A DNA stretch of 64,000 bases from Hymenobacter tibetensis (GTDB lineage: Bacteria; Bacteroidota; Bacteroidia; Cytophagales; Hymenobacteraceae), in NCBI RefSeq assembly GCF_022827545.1, contig NZ_CP094669.1, positions 4,519,001 through 4,583,000 on the forward strand. Direction: 5' to 3'. Below the pieces are notes generated by a model. It saw only the letters and a list, made by a program, of their open reading frames with translations. It did no database searches and was not told where the DNA came from. Positions 1 to 9,590 of this stretch are shown piece by piece; the stretch's first letter is position 1; the number at the start of each line of letters is the position of its first letter. Made by a program: the position numbers and the translations under genes.

Positions 1-1
1 T

Positions 2-1414
2 TCCAACCTCGACCAGACGGGCTGGACCTGGAATGGCAACCTTAACTACACGGAGCCCATCAGCCAATACAGCCAGCTGCAAGCGGAATACCGCCTCTCC
101 TATACGCCCAACCAGTCCGACAAGCGCACCTACGACTACGTTCTGGGGGAGGAAGCCTACAACCAACTCAACGACACGCTCAGCAGCGTGTTCGAGAGCC
201 GCTACCTCACCAACTCGGGGGGCCTGACCTACCGCTACCAGAACAAGGAGCTGCAGTGGACAGTAGGCGCTACGGTGCAGCACGCCCAGCTACGCAGCGA
301 CCAAGAGTTTCCGCGGGCCGCTCTCACGGAACGCTCTTTCCTGAACGTACTGCCCAACGCCCAGCTGCGCTACAATTTTTCGCGCCAGCAGAATCTGCGC
401 CTGTTCTACCGCGTCAACACCAATGCGCCGAGCATCGGTCAGTTGCAGGAAGTGGTGAACAATACCAACCCGCTGCAGCTCACAGCCGGTAACCCGGATT
501 TGTTGCAGGCAACCCAGCACAACGTGAACATCCGCTTTTCTTCGGCGGTACCCGAGAAGTCCACCTCGTTTTTTGTGGCCCTCAACGGCTCGGTCACCAA
601 CAACTACATCACTAATAGTACCATCTACGCCACATCGGAGCCCCTCACGGTAGCGGGCGTGGTGATACCAGTGGGCGGTCAGCTTACTCGGCCCGTGAAC
701 TTGGATCAGCAGTATTCGGTACGCTCGTTCGCCAACTACAGCTTGCCGTTGTCCTTCATCAAGTCCAATCTAAATATTAATGGCAACGTTGGCTTTTCGC
801 AAACGCCGGGCTTGGTTTTCAACGAACTCAACTACAGCCGAACGCCATCTGGTGGGTTGGGGGTGGTGCTGAGCAGCAATATCAGCCCCGAACTGGACTT
901 CACTATTTCCTCGAATTCCAGCCAGAACTACGTGCGCAACAGCTTGCAGCAGCAGCTCAACCGGCAATACTTCCGGCAGAACACGTCGTTGCGCCTTTCC
1001 TGGATTATCACCAAAGGTATTACGCTGCAATCCGACGTCAACCACCAATACTACAATGGTTTGTCGGCGGGCTTCAACCAGAGTTTTGTGCTGTGGAATG
1101 CCTCAATAGGCAAGAAGTTTATGGCCAAGCAGCAGGCCGAGATTAAACTTTTCGCCTTCGATTTGCTGGGCCAGAACAACAGCATTCAGGTCAACAACAC
1201 CTCGGCGTACACCGAAGACGTGCGCACCAATATTCTGCAGCGCTACCTGATGCTGATGTTCACCTACAACATCCGCAGCTTTGCTGGCAACGGCCGCCCG
1301 GACGCGGCTCCCGGCGACGAGCAGCCAAGGGAACGACGCCCAGGCGGGTTCCGGCCCGAGGGCGGAGGCCGACCTGGCGGAGGCGGTTTCGACCGGCCCG
1401 GTGGGGGCTTGTAA
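2..1414 (+). CDS. TonB-dependent receptor / outer-membrane beta-barrel protein (3' part)
   Basis: The reading frame is open from the left window edge, so this is the C-terminal 470 or so residues of a larger outer-membrane protein. The sequence shows alternating aromatic and polar strands separated by Asn/Ser/Thr-rich turns (for example NLNYT, FRQNTSLRLSW, RYLMLMFTYNIRSF), which is the pattern of a large TonB-receptor barrel. It resembles the OMP_b-brl_3 barrels that usually follow a carboxypeptidase-regulatory domain and plug in Bacteroidota. After the last strand there is an unusual tail of about 45 residues rich in Gly, Arg and Pro (GGGRPGGGGFDRPGGGL), which should lie outside the barrel. 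The N-terminal plug is off the window, so the substrate cannot be named. Confidence 0.85.
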   Translation, partial: SNLDQTGWTWNGNLNYTEPISQYSQLQAEYRLSYTPNQSDKRTYDYVLGEEAYNQLNDTLSSVFESRYLTNSGGLTYRYQNKELQWTVGATVQHAQLRSDQEFPRAALTERSFLNVLPNAQLRYNFSRQQNLRLFYRVNTNAPSIGQLQEVVNNTNPLQLTAGNPDLLQATQHNVNIRFSSAVPEKSTSFFVALNGSVTNNYITNSTIYATSEPLTVAGVVIPVGGQLTRPVNLDQQYSVRSFANYSLPLSFIKSNLNINGNVGFSQTPGLVFNELNYSRTPSGGLGVVLSSNISPELDFTISSNSSQNYVRNSLQQQLNRQYFRQNTSLRLSWIITKGITLQSDVNHQYYNGLSAGFNQSFVLWNASIGKKFMAKQQAEIKLFAFDLLGQNNSIQVNNTSAYTEDVRTNILQRYLMLMFTYNIRSFAGNGRPDAAPGDEQPRERRPGGFRPEGGGRPGGGGFDRPGGGL

Positions 1415-1636
1415 CCGAGCTTGCTTTCCCGCTTAGGCGGAATGAAAGGGCGGGATTTGGCACTATCGGTCAACAAACCGCTGTCGAATCCCACCCTTTT
1501 GCATGCTACATCAGGCAGGCATCCCGCCCAGGCGTGGGCTTGAAACCGCCTTTCCGGCATTTTTTCGCCTACTTTGTACTATTGGAGTCTGGATGGGCAA
1601 CCGTAGCGCAGCCAGGGCTTCGCACTTGCCTTGACT

Positions 1637-3883
1637 ATGAAACGTATTCTTTTTGCACTGCTGTGCTGCTTGCCACTGTGGGCCGGTGCCCAGAGTGTGC
1701 CGGTTCCGGCCGAGCTAGATTTCGCAGGCCTGCACCTGCGCTTCACCAACGGTGGCCAGAAAGCAGTGCAGCAAAAAGTGGATGCCTTACGCAGCCACGC
1801 TTCCTCGTTCCAAGCCCGCGTCAACCTCGCCGACGCCTACTTCCCTATCATTGACCGGGTATTGCAAGAAGAGGCCGTGCCGCTGGACTTCCGCTACTTG
1901 GCCGTGCAGGAAAGCGGCCTTCAAGGAGATGCGCAAAGCATTCATGACGCCGTTGGTTACTGGCAGTTCAAGCGCGAAACCGCTCTCGACTATGGACTGG
2001 TTATGACGGATGTAGTGGACGAGCGCAAGCATATTGTGGCCTCCACGCACGCAGCAGCCAAGTACCTGAAGCGCAACAACAACCCGCTGCACAACTGGGT
2101 TAACACGCTGTTGAGCTACAATTTGGGTTCGGGCGGGGTGAAGTCGTACACGCTACCTACTGATTTCGACGCTACGGAGGTGGAAATCTCCGAGAAAACC
2201 CACCCCTACATTCTGACCATGCTGGCGCATAAGGTGGCGTACGAGCCGGCCGTGGGTCAGAATCCGAAGCCGCCTCTCACTTTTCAGGAGTTTCCGGCAC
2301 CAGCTGGCTTTACGCTGGTCAACATTGCTCAGACCCTGCAAACCGACCCTGCCGAAATGGCGCGCCACAACCGCTGGCTGCTGACCACCACCGTCCCGAA
2401 CGATAAAATTTACACGATTATCGTTCCGGTAGTGGACGCTATTCAGCTTACGGCCATTGCGGCTCAGCAGAAGAATGCTACTTCCGGCCAGCTGCTTAAC
2501 AAGCCCGAAACCGACCCCCAAAACGCCGAGTACGTGCGTGTTAACGGCATCCGCGCCCTGATAGCCCTGCCCGGTGACACCAAGGAAAGCCTGGCAAAGC
2601 GCGCCAACCTGAAGGTGCGCAAGTTCATGCAGTTCAATGACCTGTTTGCCTTCGACAACTTGGTGCCCGGCCAGCCGTACTTCGTGCAGAAAAAGCGCGA
2701 CAAAGCAGCCAGCGAATACCACGTAGCCCAAACCGGCGAGAGTGTGGCTGCGGTGTCGCAGAAGTACGGCATCCGGGCCAAGGCTATTTTCAGCAAGAAC
2801 CGTATGGCCCGCAACGAGGAGCTTCGGCCGGGCCGCATTCTGTGGTTGCAACACACCCGCCCCCGCGACGTGGCCATCGAATATGCTGATAGTAAGAACT
2901 CTGCTGCCTTGGCGGCCTTTGAACGCCCTGCTAGCAAGCCAGCTGCGCCGCCGGCACCCGTTGCAACAGCGCCCAAAAAGCGTCAGATTGATAGCACAGA
3001 GCCTTACCGGGGCAAAACCTCGGAAGCTTCCCGCGTAGTGGAAGACGCCGTAGAAGTAACTGACTCCACGTTGGTTACCCAGGGCCTCGTAACCCAACCT
3101 GACAGCGCCACGGACGCGGTGACTGAAAACCTCAACGAGCTTCCCGCTCCTTCGCAGCCCCTTGAAACCGCAGCTACGCCAGCACCGGCTACTCCCCGCA
3201 CCGTGTATGGTGGTCAGCCAGCCAAGAACGAGCCCCCCGTGCTTGCTCCCGCAACAGACAGCACCGACACGCTGCAAACAGCTGAGGTGGAGGCAACTCC
3301 TGCCCCTGCTAACACAGCAGTTCCCAAGGCTGTGGCAACGGCACCTGCAAAGCCCGCACCCGCTACACCCGCTGCCCCCAAACCCGTTGCCCCTCCTGCT
3401 CCGGTAGCGACAAAGAATCCAGCAACCACTCCACCTGCTACAACCACAATAGCGCCTATTCCAGGCAATGGCTTACACGTGGTGCAGCCACGCGAGGGGT
3501 TGTACGCCGTGGCCCGCCGCTATGGTCTGCGCCCCGCCGACCTGATTGCGTGGAACAGCCTTCCTGATAACCCTTCCCTGGTCGTGGGTCAGGCGTTGCG
3601 CCTTACTGCGCCACAAGCCACTGCTACCACTTCGGCACCGGCACCGGTAGTACCAGTTCCCTCGGTTAAGCCAGCGGGTGCAGCGCCAGCCCCCACAAAA
3701 CCAGCCGCCGCCGCGCCCGTCAACGAGGTAGCCACGGTCCGCCATACGGTAGCGGCTGGCGAGTCGATGTACGCCGTTTCGCGCAAGTACGGCGTCACTA
3801 TCAAGCAGATAATGGAGTGGAATGGCAAGCCTGACTTCAACGTGCGGCCTGGCGAAGTCCTCCTTATCAAGCCGGCCAAGTAG
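1637..3883 (+). CDS. Membrane-bound lytic transglycosylase with LysM repeats (MltD-like)
   Basis: A 748-residue secreted peptidoglycan-cleaving enzyme. The ATG at 1637 is preferred over the TTG two codons upstream because it begins a clean signal peptide (MKRILFALLCCLPLWAGAQS). An SLT transglycosylase domain spans about residues 60-200; the catalytic Glu is probably Glu92 in the AVQESGL motif, followed by VGYWQF and a YNLGSGGV segment typical of family 1 enzymes. One degenerate LysM-like repeat (about residue 298) and three clear ones (about 360, 614 and 701; motifs such as HTVAAGES, HVVQPREG) would bind glycan. Residues about 420-610 are an Ala/Pro/Thr-rich linker. A TACTTTG box at 1570-1576 is a candidate -7 promoter element. 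A strong hairpin follows the gene. It most likely remodels cell-wall peptidoglycan in the periplasm. Confidence 0.92.
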   Translation: MKRILFALLCCLPLWAGAQSVPVPAELDFAGLHLRFTNGGQKAVQQKVDALRSHASSFQARVNLADAYFPIIDRVLQEEAVPLDFRYLAVQESGLQGDAQSIHDAVGYWQFKRETALDYGLVMTDVVDERKHIVASTHAAAKYLKRNNNPLHNWVNTLLSYNLGSGGVKSYTLPTDFDATEVEISEKTHPYILTMLAHKVAYEPAVGQNPKPPLTFQEFPAPAGFTLVNIAQTLQTDPAEMARHNRWLLTTTVPNDKIYTIIVPVVDAIQLTAIAAQQKNATSGQLLNKPETDPQNAEYVRVNGIRALIALPGDTKESLAKRANLKVRKFMQFNDLFAFDNLVPGQPYFVQKKRDKAASEYHVAQTGESVAAVSQKYGIRAKAIFSKNRMARNEELRPGRILWLQHTRPRDVAIEYADSKNSAALAAFERPASKPAAPPAPVATAPKKRQIDSTEPYRGKTSEASRVVEDAVEVTDSTLVTQGLVTQPDSATDAVTENLNELPAPSQPLETAATPAPATPRTVYGGQPAKNEPPVLAPATDSTDTLQTAEVEATPAPANTAVPKAVATAPAKPAPATPAAPKPVAPPAPVATKNPATTPPATTTIAPIPGNGLHVVQPREGLYAVARRYGLRPADLIAWNSLPDNPSLVVGQALRLTAPQATATTSAPAPVVPVPSVKPAGAAPAPTKPAAAAPVNEVATVRHTVAAGESMYAVSRKYGVTIKQIMEWNGKPDFNVRPGEVLLIKPAK

Positions 3884-3900
3884 CCCTATCCACTAGTACT

Positions 3901-3949
3901 AAAAACGCAAGCGGCATCTGCTACGATAGCAGACGCCGCTTGCGTTTTT
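3901..3949. terminator. Bidirectional hairpin terminator
   Basis: Arms 3901-3923 and 3927-3949 pair over 23 bp with one mismatch around a 3-nt loop; the outer arms are A5 and T5. It lies between the convergent transglycosylase and desaturase genes and can serve both. Confidence 0.85.
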
Positions 3950-4039
3950 AGGTTAGGCACATTGCCGAAAAAGGATTCGGGCAGAAGCTAAAAGGTTGTT
4001 CCTACTACTCTCTTGGTTGCTTCAGTATCGTTTACGTCC

Positions 4040-5110
4040 TTAAGCTGCCACTCGCTCCGATGACACCACTGGCACTATGCGTTGGGTACGGACCTTAAGC
4101 ATAGAAATAACTTCGGCGTCGGAAGCATAGCGGTTGCCGATGTTCACGAAGTGCCGGGCTAGCAGGTCGTAGCGGCGGGTCATGAGGTAAGCGAAGATGT
4201 GCAGGAAATGAATGCCGTCGAACACAATGGCATCGTTCTGCGCGTACTTATCCACGTCTTTTAGGAAGGCGGCGGGGTGCTCCGTCCAGTGCAGCGCAGG
4301 CTTGAGGTGGTGGCTGATGTGGTAGCCGTCGTTCCAGCACTTGTGGTTGTATTTCGTGTTGATGCAGGTTACGCTATTGGTGTAGCAGTTGCCGGGGTCA
4401 TTGGCATCAATAAACGAGTGCTGGCTCCAGTTGCCGAGCATCATCACCGCCCGCGTTACAAGCACCGGCAGCACCAGCACCACGAACGTTGCTGGTAGAT
4501 TCACAAACGCCAACCCTATGCATGCCACAATGTACACCACTTCGCCGCGCAGCAGACGGTGCCGCAGCTTTGGCTTCTGGTTGCGCGTGAAATATTGCGC
4601 TAGCCGCGGGATGCCTACTAGAAAAAAGCTTCCCAAGTAGCGGCCAAAGCTGAGTATCGAGTCACGCTGATAATCCATCGTGGAGCTTTCATCGTGCTCC
4701 ATGTTGTTCTCGGGGTGATGCATGCCCAAGTGGTGGGTGAAGTACGTCTCGGGGGTTTGCCCGAACAAGGGCCCAATCACCCACGGAATGTAGTGGTTGA
4801 ATTGAGCGTACTTCTTCTTGAACAAGATGCGGTGGCTGGTGCAATGCAGCATCAGCCCAAATGGCCCTTTAAAGTAAAACGTGGTCAGAAACATGTACAC
4901 GGCCAGCGCCGCCCACCACACTCGGCTGTCGAGGTTGGGCCAGAACAGTACGGCTACTAGTGGCAGCAGCGTACAGGATATTTCCAGAATCAGGTACACA
5001 AAGGGCAAATCCCGTTTGTCTTGTATGAACTGTACTAGAAAGTGACCGAAGCGAGAGAGTGGAGCCGTCTGGTCATAAACCGGATCAGTGAGGGGTGCCA
5101 AATGCTTCAT
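4040..5110 (-). CDS. Membrane fatty-acid desaturase family protein
   Basis: A 356-residue integral membrane protein with the three histidine boxes of the di-iron desaturase/hydroxylase family: H89-CTS-H93, HHLGMHH at 126-132 and HISHH at 264-268. Hydrophobic membrane segments lie at about residues 38-58, 65-85, 105-118, 155-172 and 190-225. Members introduce double bonds or hydroxyl groups into acyl chains using O2 and an electron donor; the exact substrate (phospholipid acyl chain, sphingolipid or carotenoid) cannot be read from the sequence. The gene is monocistronic, convergent with the transglycosylase and divergent from dnaE. Confidence 0.85.
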   Translation of the reverse strand: MKHLAPLTDPVYDQTAPLSRFGHFLVQFIQDKRDLPFVYLILEISCTLLPLVAVLFWPNLDSRVWWAALAVYMFLTTFYFKGPFGLMLHCTSHRILFKKKYAQFNHYIPWVIGPLFGQTPETYFTHHLGMHHPENNMEHDESSTMDYQRDSILSFGRYLGSFFLVGIPRLAQYFTRNQKPKLRHRLLRGEVVYIVACIGLAFVNLPATFVVLVLPVLVTRAVMMLGNWSQHSFIDANDPGNCYTNSVTCINTKYNHKCWNDGYHISHHLKPALHWTEHPAAFLKDVDKYAQNDAIVFDGIHFLHIFAYLMTRRYDLLARHFVNIGNRYASDAEVISMLKVRTQRIVPVVSSERVAA

Positions 5111-5599
5111 GGAGACAATACTGACCGGTATGCCCGGCCTTGGGTGATGTAGAAGCTAGATAGGAAACCCGAAAGTAAAGAAAGTCGTTTGGGCGCACGC
5201 AAGCAGCCTAAAGAACTTGATTATCAAGGCACTAACAATCTTTTGTAGATACTATAGCAGTAATAACACCTTTGGTACTCAATGCACCAGTATATATACT
5301 ATTCTACATACAAGTGCGTATGCAAGCTAACTAGTTTACAGCAGATGGGGTTCCGCCTGCAGGGGAAGTACCCAAATTATGTGGCGCAGTAGGCCACACA
5401 AAACCAGCCTTTTCCGAGCCACCCCAACAGGTTGCGGACACTGCTGAGCACCTTGTAGCAAGGAGAAAGCCCGTGAAGCACCTTATTACGAGCTGCGGTG
5501 ATACGCCAAAATCCCTTGCCGCGCACTCTTTCCTTGCCGCCATTTCGTGGGTAACTTTACTGTCCGCTTCGCGCCCTAACGGCGGGAGGCGCATTGCCC
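5111..5599. other. Intergenic region upstream of dnaE
   Basis: 489 bp between the divergent desaturase and dnaE genes. It holds a perfect 12-bp palindrome AGTATATATACT at 5289-5300 and, just before dnaE, a promoter-like pair (TTTC at 5529-5532, 19 nt, TAACTTTA at 5552-5559). The only open frame (5331-5594, minus strand) has no recognisable protein features. No RNA gene was recognised. Confidence 0.4.
5529..5559 (+). promoter_or_regulatory. Predicted dnaE promoter (Bacteroidota type)
   Basis: TTTC at 5529-5532 is followed after 19 nt by TAACTTTA at 5552-5559, close to the -33 (TTTG) / -7 (TAnnTTTG) consensus. The start site would fall near 5563, giving a leader of about 37 nt before the dnaE ATG. 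Confidence 0.45.
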
Positions 5600-8500
5600 A
5601 TGGCCGTTTTCTCGCACCTGCATTCCCACACCCAATATTCTCTTCTTGATGGCCAGGCCAGCATCAGCGCCCTGATGAAAAAGGCGCAGGCCGATGGCAT
5701 GCCCGCCGTTGCCCTCACCGACCACGGCAACATGTTCGGAGCCTTCAACTTCGTAGCAGAAGCCAACAAGTACAACGTCAAGCCAATTGTGGGCTGCGAG
5801 TTCTACATGGTAGAAGACCGCCACAAGAAGGCCTTCAGCCGCGAAAAAGGCGAACGTGACAAACGCTACCACCAGCTGCTATTAGCCAAAGACCAAGCCG
5901 GCTACCATAACCTGAGCAAGCTTTGCTCGATGAGTTTTATCGAAGGCGTGTACTCCAAGTTCCCGCGTATCGACAAAGAGATTCTGCTCAAGTATCACGA
6001 GGGCCTGATTGCTACGTCGTGTTGCATTGGCGCTGAAATTCCGCAGGCCATTCTGTTTGAGAGTGAGGCCAAGGCCGAAGAGCTGCTGAAATGGTGGCTG
6101 GACGTGTTCGAGGACGATTACTATATCGAGATTCAGCGGCACGGGCTGATGAATTTCGATGGCACCGGCAAGAGCCAGGAAGACGTAAACCAAGTGCTGC
6201 TGAGCCTGGCCAAGAAGTATAACGTGAAGGTGATTTGCACCAATGACTCGCACTACGTCGACCAAACCGACTTCGCGCCGCACGACATTTTGCTGTGCGT
6301 GAATACCGGCGAGGAGCACAGCATTCCGGTTGGCGACTTCCAAACGCAGTATTTCCGTCTGATTTCGCAGGACAACAAAGTTCACTACGACCACCTCGAC
6401 AACCTGCGTCATTTGTCGGCGCAGGATGCTACCATCCGTCGCCAGCTTCAGCGCATCGACGAGGAAGCCCAGGGACCCAAGCCTCGGGCCCGCTTCGGTT
6501 TCGCCAACGACCAGTTCTACTTCAAGACCCAGGCGGAGATGAACGCCCTCTTCGCCGACGTGCCGGAGAGCTTAGACAACACCAACGAAATTGTAGATAA
6601 AATCACGCCGCCCAAGCTGCAGCGCGATATTTTGCTCCCCAACTTTCCGCTCCCGGCCGAACACCCCACTGCCGACGCGTTCCTACGTTACCTCACGTTC
6701 AAGGGCGCTTTCGAGGGCGAAAAACGCCGCTACTCCGAGCGCACGCCCGAAATCGAGGAGCGGCTGGACTACGAACTGCGCGTGATTGAGACGATGGGCT
6801 TTGCGGGCTACTTCCTCATCACCCAAGACTTCATCAACCACGGCCGCAACATTGGCGTGGCCGTAGGGCCGGGCCGGGGCTCGGCGGCCGGTTCGGCAGT
6901 GGCCTACTGCATTGGTATCACCAACATTGACCCCATCAAGTACTCGCTGCTGTTCGAGCGTTTCTTGAATCCGGAGCGCGTGTCCATGCCCGATATTGAT
7001 ATCGACTTCGACGACGTGAACCGTCAGAAAGTCATCGACTACGTGGTGGACAAGTACGGTAAAACGCAGGTCGCTCAGATTATTACCTTCGGTACCATGG
7101 CGGCCAAATCGTCTATCAAGGACGTGTCGCGGGCCATGGATCTGGCCTTGCCGCTGGCCAACGACCTGGTGAAAATGGTGCCCGACCAAGTGGGTACTAC
7201 ACTAGCCAAAGCGTTTGCCGAAAACCAGGAACTGGATATGATCCGGCGCGACGATGCGCCCGACAACCTGCGCGGCCATATCCTGCGCCTCGCCGAGAAG
7301 CTGGAAGGCTCAGTCCGCAACACCGGCATCCACGCCGCCGGCGTCATCATTGCCCCCGACGACATCACCAAGTACATTCCCGTTTCCACCTCCAAGGATT
7401 CGGACCTGCTGGTTACGCAGTTTGATGGCAAGGTGATTGAGAGTGCCGGGATGCTCAAGATGGACTTCCTGGGCTTGAAGACGTTGACTATTATCGTCGA
7501 TGCCATCAACCTAATTGAGCAGAACCACGGCGTTAAAATCGACATCGACGCTATTCCAATTGACGACCAGAAAACCTACGAGCTCTACCAGCGCGGCGAC
7601 ACCATCGGCACGTTCCAGTTTGAATCCGAGGGTATGCGCATGTACCTCAAGGACCTCAAGCCCACCAACATCGAGGACCTGATTGCCATGAACGCCCTGT
7701 ACCGGCCGGGCCCGATGCAGTTCATCCCGAACTTCATCAACCGCAAGCACGGCCGCGAACCGGTAGAGTACCCGCACGAGTTGTTAGAGCCCATCCTGAA
7801 CTACTCGCAGGGCATCATGGTGTACCAGGAGCAGATCATGCAAACGGCCCAGATTCTGGCCGGTTACTCGCTCGGCGGCGCCGACTTGCTGCGCCGCGCC
7901 ATGGGTAAGAAGGACATGAAAAAGATGGCTCTGGAACGTGAGAAATTCACGGAAGGCGCCGAGAAGCTACACGGTATCAAGGCCAAGAAAGCCAACGAGG
8001 TGTTCGACGTGATGGAAAAGTTTGCGGCCTACGGCTTCAACCGCTCCCACTCCGCCGCTTACTCGGTGGTGGCTTACCAGACCGGCTACCTCAAGGCCCA
8101 CTACCCTGCCGAGTACATGGCCGCCGTGCTCACCAACAACATGGGCGACATCAAGAAGGTGACGTTCTTCATCGAGGAAGCTCGCAAGCAAGGTGTAGCC
8201 GTACTCGGTCCCGACGTCAACGAATCTATCTTGAAGTTCAACGTGAACAAGCAGGGCCAGATTCGTTTTGGGATGGCTGCCGTGAAGGGTGCCGGCGAAG
8301 CTGCCGTGGAAGAAATTGTGACGGAGCGTACCAAGAACGGTCCGTACGCCGACATTTTCGACTTCTCGCGCCGCGTGAACCTGCGGGCCGTGAACAAGAA
8401 AACGTTTGAAAGCATGGCCCAGGCCGGTGCCTTCGACTCGTTCGAGCGCTACCACCGCCGCCAGTACATCGAGGCGCTGAGTGGTGACCAGAACGTCATT

Positions 8501-9283
8501 GAGAAGGCCATGAAAGTGGGCCAGCAGCACCAAGCAGCTAAAGAATCGGCCCAGCAGAGCCTATTCGGAGGCGGCGGCGACATGATGGCTATTCCCATGC
8601 CCAAGATTCAGGACATGGAGCTGTGGAGCCCCACCGAGAAGCTGCGCCGTGAAAAGGAAGTGGTAGGCTTCTACCTGTCCGGTCACCCGCTCGACGACTT
8701 CAAGCTGGAAATCGACTCGTACTGCACGTGCGGCCTCGACAAAATTGAGAACTACAAGAACCGCGACATATCGGTGGCTGGGCTGATTTCCAATGTGTTG
8801 TTCAAAACCACCAAGACCGGCCACCCCTTCGTGAGCTTCAACGTGGAAGACTACGAATCAAGTTTGAACCTGGCCTTGTTCCGCGACGACTACTCGAAGT
8901 TCTCCCCGCTCATCAACCCCCGCAACTACGACAAAGAGCAGGTGCCGCCTATGTTCATCCGCGGCAAGTTCCAGCAGCGTTTCCGCGACTCCGATCAGTT
9001 CGAGTTCAAGATCATGACCATGGAGCCGCTGTTCCACGTGGCCGAGAAGCTCTCCAATGGCGTGCGGGTGCAGCTCGATCTGCGCACCATCACCGAGCCC
9101 TTCATGGACCGGTTCATGGCCGCGGTAGAGGAAAGCCAGGGCAGCAAAAAGCTGGAAATCAAGTTTGCGGAGCCCCACGAACACTTGGCCGTGGACACTT
9201 ATTCGCGTCGCTACCGCATCGAGCCGAAAGCGTTCATTGCCCGGATGCGGGAAATGGAAATTGACGCCTGCCAGCTGATTTAA
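5600..9283 (+). CDS. dnaE: DNA polymerase III subunit alpha
   Basis: The 1227-residue replicative polymerase catalytic subunit. The ATG at 5600 (MAVFSHLHSHTQYSLLDG) is chosen over a TTG two codons upstream. The N-terminal PHP domain shows the HxHxH metal motif at residues 6-10. The palm carries the catalytic aspartates in PDIDIDFDD (about residues 462-470), next to the GPGRGSAAGS loop. The thumb/fingers region contains GTFQFESEGM and the YRPGPM motif, and helix-hairpin-helix and OB-fold domains follow (OB near residues 1055-1110, ISVAGLISNV). Length and domain order match DnaE-type, not PolC. A very strong hairpin terminator sits 17 bp after the stop, so it is probably a single-gene transcript. 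Confidence 0.98.
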   Translation: MAVFSHLHSHTQYSLLDGQASISALMKKAQADGMPAVALTDHGNMFGAFNFVAEANKYNVKPIVGCEFYMVEDRHKKAFSREKGERDKRYHQLLLAKDQAGYHNLSKLCSMSFIEGVYSKFPRIDKEILLKYHEGLIATSCCIGAEIPQAILFESEAKAEELLKWWLDVFEDDYYIEIQRHGLMNFDGTGKSQEDVNQVLLSLAKKYNVKVICTNDSHYVDQTDFAPHDILLCVNTGEEHSIPVGDFQTQYFRLISQDNKVHYDHLDNLRHLSAQDATIRRQLQRIDEEAQGPKPRARFGFANDQFYFKTQAEMNALFADVPESLDNTNEIVDKITPPKLQRDILLPNFPLPAEHPTADAFLRYLTFKGAFEGEKRRYSERTPEIEERLDYELRVIETMGFAGYFLITQDFINHGRNIGVAVGPGRGSAAGSAVAYCIGITNIDPIKYSLLFERFLNPERVSMPDIDIDFDDVNRQKVIDYVVDKYGKTQVAQIITFGTMAAKSSIKDVSRAMDLALPLANDLVKMVPDQVGTTLAKAFAENQELDMIRRDDAPDNLRGHILRLAEKLEGSVRNTGIHAAGVIIAPDDITKYIPVSTSKDSDLLVTQFDGKVIESAGMLKMDFLGLKTLTIIVDAINLIEQNHGVKIDIDAIPIDDQKTYELYQRGDTIGTFQFESEGMRMYLKDLKPTNIEDLIAMNALYRPGPMQFIPNFINRKHGREPVEYPHELLEPILNYSQGIMVYQEQIMQTAQILAGYSLGGADLLRRAMGKKDMKKMALEREKFTEGAEKLHGIKAKKANEVFDVMEKFAAYGFNRSHSAAYSVVAYQTGYLKAHYPAEYMAAVLTNNMGDIKKVTFFIEEARKQGVAVLGPDVNESILKFNVNKQGQIRFGMAAVKGAGEAAVEEIVTERTKNGPYADIFDFSRRVNLRAVNKKTFESMAQAGAFDSFERYHRRQYIEALSGDQNVIEKAMKVGQQHQAAKESAQQSLFGGGGDMMAIPMPKIQDMELWSPTEKLRREKEVVGFYLSGHPLDDFKLEIDSYCTCGLDKIENYKNRDISVAGLISNVLFKTTKTGHPFVSFNVEDYESSLNLALFRDDYSKFSPLINPRNYDKEQVPPMFIRGKFQQRFRDSDQFEFKIMTMEPLFHVAEKLSNGVRVQLDLRTITEPFMDRFMAAVEESQGSKKLEIKFAEPHEHLAVDTYSRRYRIEPKAFIARMREMEIDACQLI

Positions 9284-9300
9284 GGAGTTATACGATTCCA

Positions 9301-9358
9301 TTCCGGAAAGAATAAGGGCAGTAGTGGGCGTCCACTACTGCCCTTATTCTTTCCGGAA
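9301..9358. terminator. 27-bp perfect hairpin terminator after dnaE
   Basis: Arms 9301-9327 and 9332-9358 are perfectly complementary over 27 bp around a GCGT loop. The stem starts with TTCCGGAA, itself a palindrome. It is among the longest perfect stems in the window. Confidence 0.8.
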
Positions 9359-9590
9359 GGCATATTGCTGGAACAGACACTAGTGGAAATTGCCAACAGC
9401 CTAGCCTTCGTCGATGTGCCACTTCTCGCCCTTCTACCGCCGCTATGCTGCCGTAAGCCCCAGCGCGTTTCGCCCGCTGCCCGCCGTGCCAATTTGATTT
9501 CTACAAGAAGCGGATTGGCTAATACAACCGCACCGGCAGCAGGCTAGAGGACCTTTGTCGTGTTCACGTAATACGGCAAATACACTCTGT

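Noticed and set aside
5331..5594. 87-codon minus-strand frame upstream of dnaE
   Set aside because: It overlaps the predicted dnaE promoter and shows no domain, signal or family pattern.
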